In this document: in pieces, positions 45,880 through 57,689 of the stretch | How the letters are laid out: every line of letters begins with the position of its first letter | How positions within the stretch are numbered: the first letter of the stretch is position 1 | Source of the DNA: Basidiobolus meristosporus CBS 931.73 | Taxonomy: Eukaryota > Basidiobolomycota > Basidiobolomycetes > Basidiobolales > Basidiobolaceae | DNA length: 64,000 nucleotides | Direction of reading: 5' to 3' | NCBI GenBank assembly: GCA_002104905.1 | Contig: MCFE01000012.1 | Location: 124,001-188,000 of the forward strand | Position numbers and translations under genes: made by a program | Notes under the pieces: generated by a model | Databases searched by the model: none | Seen by the model: the letters and a program-made list of their open reading frames with translations, nothing else | Told to the model about the DNA's origin: nothing

Positions 45880-47330
45880 CTATTATATTGATTCACAAAA
45901 TGGTATTCCCTTTCTCTACCTCCCCTTATACCATTTCCATATTTCACTGTAGAATCACCCCTGTTTATTTGCTTACCCACCGCTACCTTGGGTATTCCAC
46001 ATAGAGCTCAAAAAAAAAATATGGCTGCCTGCTTACCAACCTATACATACATGCCCATTCACTGCAATTGACACACATCTATTACCTCAGCTTTATGGCT
46101 TTTTAGTGTGATACAAGTAAAGTTGCTATACACTTTGTATTACTGGTAATATTATATCTTGCAAAAAGATGCTTGTTTACTGCCACTTTTGCCATGAATA
46201 ACTCCAGAGTATCTGCAATAGGCTTCTTGGTATATAGCCCATATATTTTGTCCCCTGCTGAGTGCTAGTCCTCCTTATAGGTGTGCTCTGGCTCTTATTT
46301 GTGGAAATTCCATATTAAATGGCAGAGAAGTTGGCATATTACCAGGAGAACCCAGGATACTTTGGTAAAGTTGTCCTGATAAAAATAATTTGTGTGCTGC
46401 ACCCAACACAGCTTTGCATTACTTAACTGATTACCCTCATAATGGGGCTACTTAGCTTCTTAATGCCAAAGGCATAGGTGTCTCCATGTGCACAGTTATC
46501 CTCAGTATATTCCAAATCTTTCATGCTATCCTTCATGTGCCAACCTGTCACATTCACAATGGACTTGAAGTTAATATTCTTAATGAGATTAGGATATGGT
46601 AATACCTGCAGCTTGACTTGTCCTCCTATCTCCTCATGCATCTGCTCCATAGGAAGCTCCCAAGAGGTGAAACCTAGGGTACTAAGAAGCTAAGTTGGCT
46701 CAATGCATGGGTAAACAGCTATGTAATCCAAAGTAGGGTTTGGTGCCACCAGCAACCAAGTTTTATCATAAAAACACTACCAAAGTGTGCTGGGTTTCTC
46801 TTGGTTGCAAACCAATTTCTGCTCCATTCAATACAAAATTCACATAAACAAGAGCCAGCACACTCCTATAAGGGGGACTAGAACTCTGTAGGGAGAGGGA
46901 ACATATTGGCCAAATACCAAAAAGTTCTTTGTGGATAGCTAGTAGGTATTCAAGCCAGAAATGAGTGCAGCCAAGCATAGGCCTGCAAGATGTATATGTT
47001 TAGCAATACAAGGTATAAGGCAACTTTGCTAGTATCACACTAAGAGTCATAAAGTTAAGGTGAGATGAGTATGTCAATTGGGGAGGTGTGTGCATTTGTA
47101 GAGGGTAGAAAGCAGGAGGCCATAGATTTTTTTGGCTCAAACTACAAGTGGGGTACTCAAGGTAGGAGTGGGTAGGCAAATAAAGAGGGGCAATTCTACA
47201 GTGGATATATATGAATTGCATAAGGGGAGGTGTAGTTTTGCCCTTGGAAAATATTTGGAATGATTGCATCAACAGGCTATCTCAGATTCAAAGTCCTATG
47301 ACTCAGAGGTACTAATTTTGGAAAATAATT
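45880..47330. repeat. Inverted pair of Plavaka 3' tails
   Basis: 45880-46660 is the minus-strand end of a Plavaka transposase (LPYPNLIKNINFKSIVNVTG, 46423-46650) with its 3' flank. 46680-47330 is the same 3' flank on the plus strand, matching 60960-61680. Together they make an imperfect palindrome of about 1.4 kb, probably two element ends joined tail to tail. A terminal motif AATAATTGCACCCCAG follows at 47325. Confidence 0.55.
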
Positions 47331-48056
47331 GCACCCCAGTTTTCACAAAAAACTTAGTCAAAACTTTTCATTACAACATCAGACTTGTTCCATTTCACTG
47401 TGCAAGAACACACAGTGCAATCTGCAGTCTCTAAGACTAATTGGGTGCAATATTGTAGCTATCAGCAGGCAGGATTGCTCTTCGACAATCTTGCACCATG
47501 TGGGACAATCTTGCACACTATGGCACAATCTGACACAATGAGGTTGGCACAAATGATTGCGCTAACTTGTAATGCTTTCATCATGTGCGCAATAGAATAC
47601 CTCTATCATGGTAGGTGAAATTGTGTATTTAGATATGTTTCTTGAATGTAAATGAAAATAAATGCATATCAAACTATAAACTACGCTGATACTTGCCATT
47701 TTGGCTATCATTGCTCTAATTGGGTGGTATTTCAGTGGCTGATTGGTCCAAAAGTATCCTAAAGTGGTCAGCCCCCAATTGGCTCCTTGATCAATACACA
47801 AGCTGCCTGATTTGCCATCAAATATCCCATTTTGCCCATTGAGCAAGTGAATCCCTGATCCTAGTGATTGAACAAGGTGTCATAGCTAGAATGCAACCAA
47901 TCATATAGGTGCAAATCAGATCAAATGGCTGCACTGGTGTCACAGACAATGTATACTTATGCAGGAAGCTTATTGATAGGGGTTATGTCTCAAATGTGAG
48001 ACAACCTTAATATTGCTTATATCAAAAATGTATTGATAACTGATTTGCAATGGCAC

Positions 48057-48426
48057 TGTTGAAATATTGGACTATTTGGTATCATTCAGCAGCTAAAAAT
48101 TTACTTAACAATTCTAGACTAGTCTTAGTTACTGTAGGACTCATATACTGCCTTAACTTTGCCACTTTCTCCAGATATATGATCTTATTGATTATTCCCC
48201 TATAGTCAGGATCAAATTAGCACTATTACCAAACATTATGTACTAACCCTGAAACTGTTACAGAATGCTCCTGAATATTGAGAAACCCTCCCTACTTAGT
48301 GTTGCAGCTGTATTACATCTACAAAGGTATAAATACTGAGCTTCTTTATGAATAAACAACAGTTCAACTATTATCACTATTTCTTGATAAGTTCCTTATA
48401 TCCAAATCACTTCTTAAATTGCAACA
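48057..48426 (+). repeat. Solo copia LTR with target duplication
   Basis: TGTTGAAATATTGG to AAATTGCAACA, 370 bases, is the same family as the LTRs of the copia element at 52694. The flanking 5-bp duplication is GGCAC (48052-48056 and 48427-48431). No internal sequence remains, so it arose by LTR-LTR recombination. Confidence 0.9.
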
Positions 48427-48585
48427 GGCACAATGTGGATTGCAAAAAAAATGTGTTGTTTGGATCATGACAAATAATAGCAATTCAATGCAATTGTATC
48501 ATCTTCTCTTAGGTTTTTTTCTCACAGGGATTACTACTGAAGCATTTGGTAGTGATTCACTTTGCATACCTATACTACTTCCATT

Positions 48586-49085
48586 TGTAAGATATTTACT
48601 AATTATTAGGAATTAGAGAAGTACAGAATTTTAGGAAAATCTGAAACTTGTCCAAATGAGCTGAAACTTGGCACATGTACTCCTGAGACTCCCCTAATAA
48701 TGACCAAATAGTTGCATTTACGTAGTTCTGCAATAAGTATAAATACTGTGTTGCAACTCAATAAAACATAAAGTGAATATCATGTAAATCTTCTAACTCT
48801 CCAATTCACTTCCAATATATCTCTCTAATATTTCAACAGGTTATGAGCCCCAAGCTTGCTTTATCTTGGTTGTCTACTTTGCTCTAGTGCTGTGTCTTTA
48901 TTCTGGAGAAAGACCACCTGGTCTACCTGAAGTTACAAAAGACAGAAAAGTACTGCCGCTGCAGAGAACTGCTAGATGGGATATATTGATTTGGAGAGAG
49001 AGGCCTGGGCCTTTAAAGAAGACACTAAGCAAAGAAAAAGGTCATATGTCAAGGAGATCATGTTGGACAAATTTCAAAAGTTATT
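48586..49085 (+). mobile_element. Copia-type LTR with primer-binding site, truncated
   Basis: An LTR-like segment with a TATA-like AAGTATAAATACTG ends TTTCAACA at 48838 and is followed by GGTTATGAGCCC (48839-48850), the same priming site as the 52.7 kb copia. About 230 bases of internal sequence follow, then accessory-gene sequence resumes near 49085. It belongs to a different LTR family from its neighbours. Confidence 0.6.
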
Positions 49086-49423
49086 TGCTGATGGTCAGGT
49101 GTAATGGCATGCACAGAAGCAACTTGAAGTGCTTGCATGGCCCTTGGCTGAGTTTGATTTGATGCTGCTTTTTACATGACTTGGCCTGCTCCAATGGACT
49201 TGTGTCTTTGTGAGCAGTTTAACAAGTTCTGGCGGTTTTGCTCTGAAGCATGCATGTTGACTCAACATGCATTGACTCAATGCAGGGTGCTCTTGCAAAT
49301 GGTGTTGGCATAGCTTTGACTGACTGGTGCTGGCATGCTGAAGTTGCATGGTATGGTAAGGAATCCAACAAGGTGTGCTGGTGCAATCTAGATGTTGTTG
49401 CTTGTGGTCTGTATTCTTCCTCA

Positions 49424-50268
49424 AGTACTGTGGACCATCTACCCCAATCTACTCAAGGAGATCCCTTTTTAAGCTTCTCTGCTATTACAAGAACTATTGC
49501 CCTACAAGGCTTCATCCCACCATCCATGGCAACAAAAGTCCTAGAAGCTTTCAGTCCCAGCTGACAGTAATAGAGAAACACCTTGCAGAGGGTATGAATG
49601 ACTTAAAGCAAGCTTGGGGTACTAGGTTCAGAAGCTCTAATAGACTTCCATATCTCAGAGTGTTCAGCTACAGGTTCCATGTGGGGAGTATTTTGGATAC
49701 CTTCCCAGTCAGGATTAACAGTCCTTCTAGAGGGCAGTGGCACTTTTATTCTGGCAAATACAAGTCACACTGTGTGAAGATTCAGGCACTGTCTAACATT
49801 TAGGGTTACATCATCTGGTTTAGTGGGCCATTTGCTGGAAGTAGGCATAACAAAGCACTCTGGGTAGAGAATTATTCAGAATTCAGTAGAGGGGAGAAAT
49901 GTATGGCAGACTTAGCTTATATAGGAGAGGATTATCAGAGATTACGGTGTATTACAGCTTATAGGAAGCCAAGGAATAGTCTGCTTAGCAGGAAGCAGAA
50001 GCTCTACAATGAGATAATCAATCACATCAGAGTGAGGGTAGAGCCTACATTTGGATATCTAAAGAGATTTAGCATATTGGCAGGTAAATACAGAGGAAAG
50101 TCATATATAGGAGAAAATAGCAGAATAGGTAAAATAGTTAAGATACTTATGAATGCACAGTATACTCATACAAGAAGACATCCACTGAGAGAAATGTGTC
50201 TGGAGCATTATGAAGAGCAAATAAATCAAGGAAAGTACCACTCTGAGCAAATAAGTAAGATTGAGTAA
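49424..50268 (+). pseudogene. Harbinger transposase, copy 4, N-terminally deleted
   Basis: It matches 31157-31953 of copy 1. Segments are DTFPVRINSPSRGQWHFYSG, MADLAYIGEDYQRLRCITAY and RVEPTFGYLKRF. In the last motif the expected His is Pro. A TAG interrupts it near 49801. The start is lost in the internal deletion. Confidence 0.75.
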
Positions 50269-50402
50269 AATTACCAGTAACTGTATCCTACCACTGGCAT
50301 TATGGTAGAAATTATAGTGCCAGATAGTGCCGCAGAGTGCCAGATTGATCTGGCACCATAAACAGGCTGGCACTATGTGGCACTATCCAAAGGAACAAGT
50401 CT

Positions 50403-50574
50403 ATTGTCAAGTTTTATCCCTTTATTTGGTTGTAAAATTAGCAAAACACCATAATGATCCCATCATAAGATTGTTAGGAGGCTCTCTGCTACTAGGCTGC
50501 TGCTATTATGATGGTCTCTAAATGGGATCTTGATGGCTGATCTGGATTGGATCCACCTGTGGAACCAAATTATT
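50403..50574 (+). repeat. 170-bp dispersed repeat, copy 1
   Basis: From TGTCAAGTTTTATCCC to AACCAAATTATT. Further copies lie at 61878-62050 (plus) and 63565-63737 (minus). All carry the string GATCCCATCATAAGATTGTT. It has no gene and adjoins Harbinger ends in two of the three copies. Confidence 0.65.
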
Positions 50575-50672
50575 AGAAATTATAGTGCCAGATAGTGCCA
50601 TAGAGTGCCAGATTGATCTAGCACTATAAACAGGCTGACAATATGTGTCAATAACCAAAGGAACAAGTCTAT
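50575..50672 (+). mobile_element. Second Harbinger right end
   Basis: AGAAATTATAGTGCCAGATA to GGAACAAGTCT repeats 50303-50402 with substitutions. It stands alone, so it is a relic of another insertion or a local duplication. Confidence 0.6.
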
Positions 50673-50999
50673 TGCATAAATGACATTTGATTGATTCCCT
50701 GCCAGTTTGCTCACTTTCTGATCATGGGCACTCTATCACCTCCTATGTTTATGTGCAGCCATTGCCTATTGCCTCTTTTGCACTCCTTGCTTCCTGACTC
50801 AACCATTTCTCTTACTTTTCATGCATACAAATTGATTTATTTCCATTGAAGCTTCAGATGTACCTCAATTGCCAATTGTACTCACCTATACAAGTCTCTA
50901 TATCCTACACTAACATTAAGCCCAAACCCACACTCAACTAGTAAATCCATTAAAATCAACCACTCAATAAATATTTCTGTTGTAATGCTCTGGTTCCAC

Positions 51000-52693
51000 A
51001 ACTTTGGTGGGGACCCAATGGCTTTATGCCATTGCTCATTCACTGGTACACACATCCTGGTCTTCAGCTGGCACTGCAAGGTCTAGCTCCTCATCTGCCA
51101 GTCTTTGCAATACATCCTTGCAATATTCCAGTGCATATTCTGGAGCACTGCTCTTGAAGAAGTGCTGCAACCTCTTTGTGTGCCTATTAATGTTCCAAAA
51201 TTTCACTGAGGCATTGTGATAGTCTTTTGAGTGCTTGACATTGTACCTTGTCTGTCTCTAAGATCTTCACTCCATCATCAATGGAAGATGTGAAGGCTTT
51301 GGTAAGACAAATTGCTTTTTTCTGCAAACTCATCTACCTTGCAGGAATGTAGCTCAACCAGCTCCACTTTCAACTTGTGTGAGAACAGCTGTTTTCTTGT
51401 TTGTAATTCTTCTTGGCTTTGATGGGATTCAGTCTGTTCTGGGCCTGTATTGAACTACATTTTCTGCTTGATAAATGCTACTCTGATGCATCTGCTTTGG
51501 CCTGCATGTCCCATGCAGGCACTCTCCTGGCAACCTGACTTTTATTTTCTGCTTGTTTCAAGCTCTCAACCATAGTTGTGATGGGCTCATGTAAAAGCTG
51601 TTGGTATTTATCACTGCCAGCTCCTTCACTGATACTTTGACTGAGTGTTTTCTGAATGGTACTAAGCTTTTTTCATTATAAATATTGTGCTGGAGCATCC
51701 ATATCTGCCTGCTTGTCCCTAATTGGCACTCTAACAGCTACCTGACGTCACTTTGACACTTGTCTAGAGCTTTTGACCCTGCTTGTAATGGGCTCTTGAG
51801 GAAGCTGCTAGTTTGCAGCCATGATACCCTTGTTCTTCTGCCTCTGATAGTTTCTGCTATTCTTAAGATACTCTCTTAGCATATCAATGCTGGTCCAAAT
51901 CAGTTCACCTGTTTGAGTTCATGATAATGCTCATGGAGCAAGTCAAGTGCATTCTGCTTGGCCTTGAGTTCTAGATGGTCCCATGGTATGCCAGCCTTAA
52001 AGTGATGGCATGCTACAATTCTGATGCACACTGGAATATTAGCCCACTCTTCATTATTGCACTCAACAGCTTCACTGATCTTCAATGTCTTTTGAAATTT
52101 AGGCTCTGGTATAAACACCACATTGTCTCCCTCCCATGCTATGATAGCTTTTTCTGTGGGCTTTATCTTTGGGCACTGTGGTTGTGCTTCAAAGGCTGTA
52201 CAGTGATCCTCCATTATATTATCTGGAAATGGGTCAATTCTTAGCTATAACATTAAGCTACTTGAGTACCTTCTTTGCAGCAAAAATATTGCCTTCCCTA
52301 CCTGGGATTTTGACTTCTCTACAAAATTCATCTGCTCATCCTGTTTCTGGACTATTTCCTTACTTTTCTAGGCCATTGCATCTATTCCATTGGCCACTGC
52401 ACCTAATTACTTGATTGATGCCTTGGTATGCGCTGACAACATACTTGCTAATATGGATGGTGGTGATGTTATGACAGCTACTTGCTGGTCTTCAGCTGGG
52501 GTACTGTGTTTGCTACATTCTCATCTACCTGAGCATAACAGTCAACTTGTGGCTCTACAGAGGTTCTGAATTGCCTACTTGACCAAGAGCCTGAGGAGTA
52601 TGTATTATTACCTTCAGTGGGCTCACCATTAACATGGCCTTTTTTGGATGCAGCCCTGCTGGTTGCTTGGAAAATCAAAGCAAGCTGTTGTTC
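51000..52693 (-). pseudogene. Second Plavaka gene, copy B, split by copia
   Basis: Minus-strand pieces in order are IFQATSRAASKKGHVNGEP (52678), FEAQPQCPKIKPTEKAIIAW then EGDNVVFIPEPKFQKTLKIS (52214 on), ECNNEEWANIPVCIRIVACH, PWDHLELKAKQNALDLLHEH, and repeat units such as RRVPAWDMQAKADASE (about 51520). It carries one AWEGDNVV block where copy A has two. The first codons lie at 57480-57377 on the far side of the copia insertion. No known domain was seen, and stops are frequent. Confidence 0.5.
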
Positions 52694-53062
52694 TGTTGAA
52701 ATATTGGACTATTTGGTATCATTCTGGATCTAAAAATTTACTTAACAATTCTGGACTAGTCTTGGTCACTGTGGAACTAATTTACAGCTCTAACTTTGCC
52801 ACTTTCTTCACATCTATGATCTTATGATTATTCCCCTATAGTCAGGATCAAACTAGCACTAATACTAACTATTATGTATTAACCCTGAAGCTGTTACAGA
52901 ATGCTTTGGAATATTGAGAAACCCTCCTTACTTAGTGTTCTAGCTGTATTACTTCTACAAAGGTATAAATACTGAGCTTCTTTATTAATAAACAACAGTT
53001 CAAATATTATCAATATTTCTTGATAAGTTCCTTATATCCAAATCACTTCTTAAATTGCAACA

Positions 53063-53074
53063 GGTTATGAGCCC
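53063..53074 (+). promoter_or_regulatory. Copia primer-binding site (half-tRNA type)
   Basis: GGTTATGAGCCC is complementary to the anticodon-loop segment GGGCTCATAACC of eukaryotic initiator tRNA-Met rather than to a tRNA 3' end. It starts directly after the LTR's terminal ACA. The same string follows the LTR at 48838. Confidence 0.7.
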
Positions 53075-53100
53075 TGATTGCTTTAATCAATTCTAAAGAT

Positions 53101-56100
53101 GACTTCTACAAGCTAACAGAACAACACAAACATATTCCTTGTAAAGGAGAGGTATGATGGAAAGAACTACAAACTTTGAAGAATCCAGATGCAGATCCAC
53201 CTTGAGGAAAGGAAGCTTTGGAATATAGTAACAGGAAAAGAAGTTGAGCCCAAAGGAACCACAGAAGCAGTGGAGAAGTTTCAAGAGAAGGAGAGAAAGG
53301 CACTTAATGCCATATGTATCAATGTGCAAGATTCCTTCATTGGACAAATCCATGCCTCAAATAATGCCAAAGCAGCATGGGAATCCTTAGAGAAGATCTT
53401 TAGGGCAAAGTCAGTATCAAGCAAGCTTTATTTGAAACAAAAGTTCTTCAAAATGAGGAAGAAGACAGATGATGACATGCTGCAGCTCATTACCAAAATG
53501 GAGACACTTGCAGAAGAACTTTACAGTATTAATGCTGGTGTAGATGATGAAGAAAAGAGACTTTGTCTGCATTGCAGCCTACCAGACAAGTATGAGTCAC
53601 TCATACTTTCTTTTGAAAGCAGAGAAGACAACTTTACTTTAAACTATATCAAAGGAAGACTTCTTCATGAAGAACTTTGACATAATGATCAAGCTGAGAA
53701 AATTGAAGATCATGCTTTATTCAGCTCAGAAAGGCACTCAGAAAAGAAGGGAAAACAACAGAACCAAAGAAAACCTGGTTGCTGCAACTATTGTAAAAAG
53801 CCAGGACACCAGGCAAGAGAATACAGAAGAAACAAGCAGGCAAAAAACAGTACTCAAAGCAGGCAAACCATATAACTATTGATGAACAGTTATTTGTAAC
53901 CATACAAAAGATTGCAAGTAACCAAATTAATGAATGATATACTGACTCTGGAGCATCACAGCATATTTGTGGTATAAAGGAGTGGTTCAGCAACTTAAAA
54001 CTATTCCCATAACAAAGGTTTATCTGGGAGATAACTCTGCTCTGGAAGCTGCTGCAAGTGGGTCTATACAACTCAATATGAGCAATAGCTCAGGGGCAAC
54101 TATAGCCAGACTCACTGTCATACTCTATGTACCTGGAATAGCTAAGACCTTACTCTCAGTCAGTAAAGCAACTACTCAGGGACTGACATTTGTTTTTACT
54201 AAGATGAGCTGCTCAATATTGAGTGAGAATGGACAAAAAGTTAGCATCAGGAATCAGAGATCACAATATATACAAGTTACAATTAAAGATCATTGTACCT
54301 GAGTATGTCAACATTGCTGAAACTGATGAAACAAACTGGGAGATGTGGTATAGGAGGCTATGACACATTGGGGAACAGAAAATGAGCCAATTGGCAAAAA
54401 ATCAGCTTGTTTTGGGCCTAAAATACTCAATTCCAATCAAATTGAATGTTTGTAAGGGATGTTCATATGGCAAACAAGCTAGCCAACATTTTAAGACCTC
54501 AGAAGGCATCAATACCACCAAAATATTGGCTATTGTACACTCAGACATATGTGGCCCCATGAGAACACTGTCCTTTGGAGCCAAGAGATACTTTATGACG
54601 TTTGTTGGTGACAAAACAAGATATAGATGGGTGTACTTCCTCCAAACAATGGATGAAGCTTTAGAGACATTTAAGCACTGCAAGAACATGGCAGAAACAT
54701 AAACTGGGTTTAAATTGAAGGTACTACAAAGTGACAATGGAGGAGAATACTGCTCAAAGGAGTTTGCAAAATACTGCTTGTCTACTGGTATACTTCAACA
54801 GACCACAGTTCCTCATACTCCACAGCAAAATGGAGTAGCAGAACATGTAAATAGAATAATAGTAGAGATGGGAAGATCTATGCTACATGATAAGGGAATG
54901 GACTACAAGTTTTGGGCTGAATCTGTTACTACCGCTGTATACATCAAGAACAGATGCCCAACAACAGCGCTACGTGATTCTACACCCTTTGAAGCATATA
55001 CAGGCAAAAAGCCAGATCTCCAGCACCTCTAGATCTTTGGCAGTGATGTTTCTTATCACATTCCTGACAAAAAATGCTCAAAGTTGGAACCAAAGAGTAG
55101 GAAAGGGATCTTTCTTGGGTATTGTGAAGATTCTATTGGGTATAGAGTGTATGATGGCAAAATTCAGAAGCTGATCAAGAGCTGGGACGTAGTATTTGAG
55201 GAGAATTCAGATCAGAAAGCCACAGAAATCATTGGCCAGCTGCCTGATGGTGCAATCAACACTAATGAAGAAGATACATACCAAACCCAGCCAGATAGGG
55301 AAGATACTTCTACCAGTTCCAGATCAGAACATATTATCCCAGTTAGGACATCTACCAGAATAAGAAATGCCCCTGGATCCTGGTGGCAGACATCCAATGA
55401 TCATGAAGAAGCTTATCTTGCCTTATGTGCCAAACCTCAGAATCTGGAACAGGCAATGCAAAGTCCAGATGCTACTAAGTGGCAACAAGCCATCCAGGAG
55501 GAGTACCAATCAATGATCAAGGCAGAAACGTGGAAACTGGTAGATTAACCAAATGGAAGAAAGCCAATAGGAAGTAGATGGGTCTACAAGATCAAGATAA
55601 CCTCAAATGGTGCCATTGATAAGTACAAGGCTAGATTGGTGGCTAAAGGCTATTCCCAGATCCAGGGACTAGGCTTTAAGGAAACATTTGCTCCGGTTGC
55701 CAAGTTTAACTCCATAAGGACAGTTCTAGCCCTGGCAGCTGTACACAGTCTAGATCTACACCAAATGGATGTCAAAACAGCCTTTCTAAAAGGGGATTTG
55801 CAAGAAACTATATATAGGGAGCAACCAGAAGGCTTTACCGGTCCAAAAGTACCCCATAAGGTGTGCAAACTTAAAAAATTGTTGTATGGGCTTAAGCAGG
55901 CACCTAGAGCATGGTATAACAAGATTGACACATATTTAGAGGAAATTGGGTTCTCTTGTAGCACTGCAGATCACAGTATATATGTAAAGCAGCTCAAAAA
56001 GGGTGTGATCATTCTAGTTCATTATGTGGACAACCTAATTATAGCTTCAAGTGGTCAAGAGGCACTTATACAGATGAAATCAGATCTCTTCAGCAAGTTT

Positions 56101-56985
56101 GAGATGAAAGATCTTGGAAAATTGAGCTATTTTCTTGGAATTGAGGTCAAATTTGACATACCTATGCAGAAAATTGTGCTGAATCAGTCTAAGTACATCA
56201 GGGACATTCTTAGATGCTTCAAAATGGAAAATTGCAAACCTGCAGCTACCCCAATGGACAATAACCTGGAATTAAGCAAATATCAGCCAGTTATAAATCA
56301 AAACAGCTCAAATATGGACCAAAACCTTCCCTATCAATCAATGGTTGGTAGCCTAATGTACTTGATAGTGTCTACACGTCCAGATATTGCAGTGGCAGTT
56401 GGAATAGTCAGTCAATTCATGCAGAATTATGGATCAGATCAAATTGCAGCAGTTAAGCAGATTTTCAGATATCTACAAGGTACTATAAATATGGTACTGG
56501 AATACACTGGAGCAGCTAATAGGCAAAATTTTGATGTTATAGTCATTGAGATTGGTGTAGGGATCTGATTGACAGATGCTCTATCACAGGCTATGTATTT
56601 CTTTATGCTGGTGCAGCTATTACCTGGAATTTCAAGAAACAGCCAACTGTGGCCCTATCTACAACTGAAGCCAAATATATGGCTGCATGTCAAGCAACTA
56701 AGGAGGCTACATGGCTACAAAAGTTATTCAAAGACTTGAGTTTTCATTCAGATGAACCAACATGTATTTACAAGGATAATCAAGATTGTATTTCATTAGC
56801 TAGAAATCCTACTAATCATGCCAGAACTAAGCACATTGATATACAGCATCACTTTGTGAGGGAAGCTGTAGAAAAAAATTAGTAGAGTTAGTGTACTGCC
56901 CAACTAGCAAAATGGTGACAGATATATTGACAAAACCACTAGCTAGGCCACAATTTGAGAATCTCACAGAGGAATTAGGATGAAG
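53101..56985 (+). pseudogene. Copia gag-pol polyprotein, several stops
   Basis: Reading from about 53101: gag (LEERKLWNIVTGKEVEPKG, NYIKGRLLHEEL), zinc knuckle CNYCKKPGHQARECR near 53785, protease DSGASQHICG near 53945, then the pre-integrase NVCKGCSYGKQASQHFK near 54445. Integrase has SDICGPMRT, QSDNGGEY near 54728 and QQNGVAEHVNR near 54825. Reverse transcriptase (55636-56300) has [20 protein letters not shown] and LYGLKQAPRAWYNK, but the catalytic YVDD reads YVDN near 56026. RNase H has STTEAKYMAACQATK near 56660 and ARTKHIDIQHHFVREAVE. About six stops or shifts break it. With the changed active-site Asp it should be inactive. Confidence 0.9.
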
Positions 56986-57689
56986 AAATTATTTAGTTGA
57001 GAGGGAGTGTTGAAATATTGGACTATTTGGTATCATTCTGCAGCTAAAAATTTACTTAGCAATTCTGGACTAGTCTTGGTCACAGTGGGACTAATTTACA
57101 GCTCTAACTTTGCCACTTTCTTCAAATCTATGATCTCATGATTATACCCCCCTAGTCAGGATCAAATTAGCACTAATACTAACTATTATGTACTAGCACT
57201 GAAACTGTTACAGAATGCTCCTGAATATTGAGATGCCCTCCTTACTTAGTGTTACAGCTATATTACTTCTACAAAGGTATAAATACTGAGCTTCTTTATT
57301 AATAAACAACAGTTCAACCATTATCACTATTTCTTGATAAGTTCCGTATATCCAAATCACTTCTTAAATTGCAACATGTTCTACCGTTCTTCTGCTGCTG
57401 TCAGCAGTGGGGTTTGGTTGGGTACCAGACAACTTTACTTTATCTTTTGGTAGCATATATATGTAAGTAAGTCAAACCAAAAGGGAAATAGTGTTAGATA
57501 TAAATATGTGTGTGGTGCCACAGCTTATTTATAATGCTTACTATGGCAGGTTATCATTGAATCTTACAATCACGTAGGTGCAATGTCTCAAATACAAGAC
57601 TGTCTTAAATTCATATGAGTATTGACCAAAAAGTAATATAATAGCATTCTGTTGTTGAAAGTCAAACTGTATGCCCCATATATACAACT

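Larger units (their letters stand above)
47381..50402 (+). mobile_element. Harbinger copy 4, internally deleted, with nested LTRs
   Basis: Both ends are present: AGACTTGTTCC at 47381 and GGAACAAGTCT ending at 50402; flanks are ATC and ATT. The accessory gene (minus, C-terminal half, about 49424 to 48500) is fused to the transposase gene (plus, from about 49424). The deletion removed the start of both genes and the region between. A solo copia LTR (48057-48426) and an LTR/leader fragment (about 48586-49085) are inserted in it. Confidence 0.8.
52694..57376 (+). mobile_element. Ty1/copia retrotransposon, nearly complete
   Basis: The element is 4683 bases. LTRs of 369 bases each are at 52694-53062 and 57008-57376; the 5-bp target duplication is TGTTC (52689-52693 and 57377-57381). 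By my alignment the LTRs differ at about 27 of 369 positions. The primer-binding site GGTTATGAGCCC is at 53063-53074, and a purine tract GAGAGGGAG ends at 57007. One gag-pol frame fills the inside. Confidence 0.95.
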
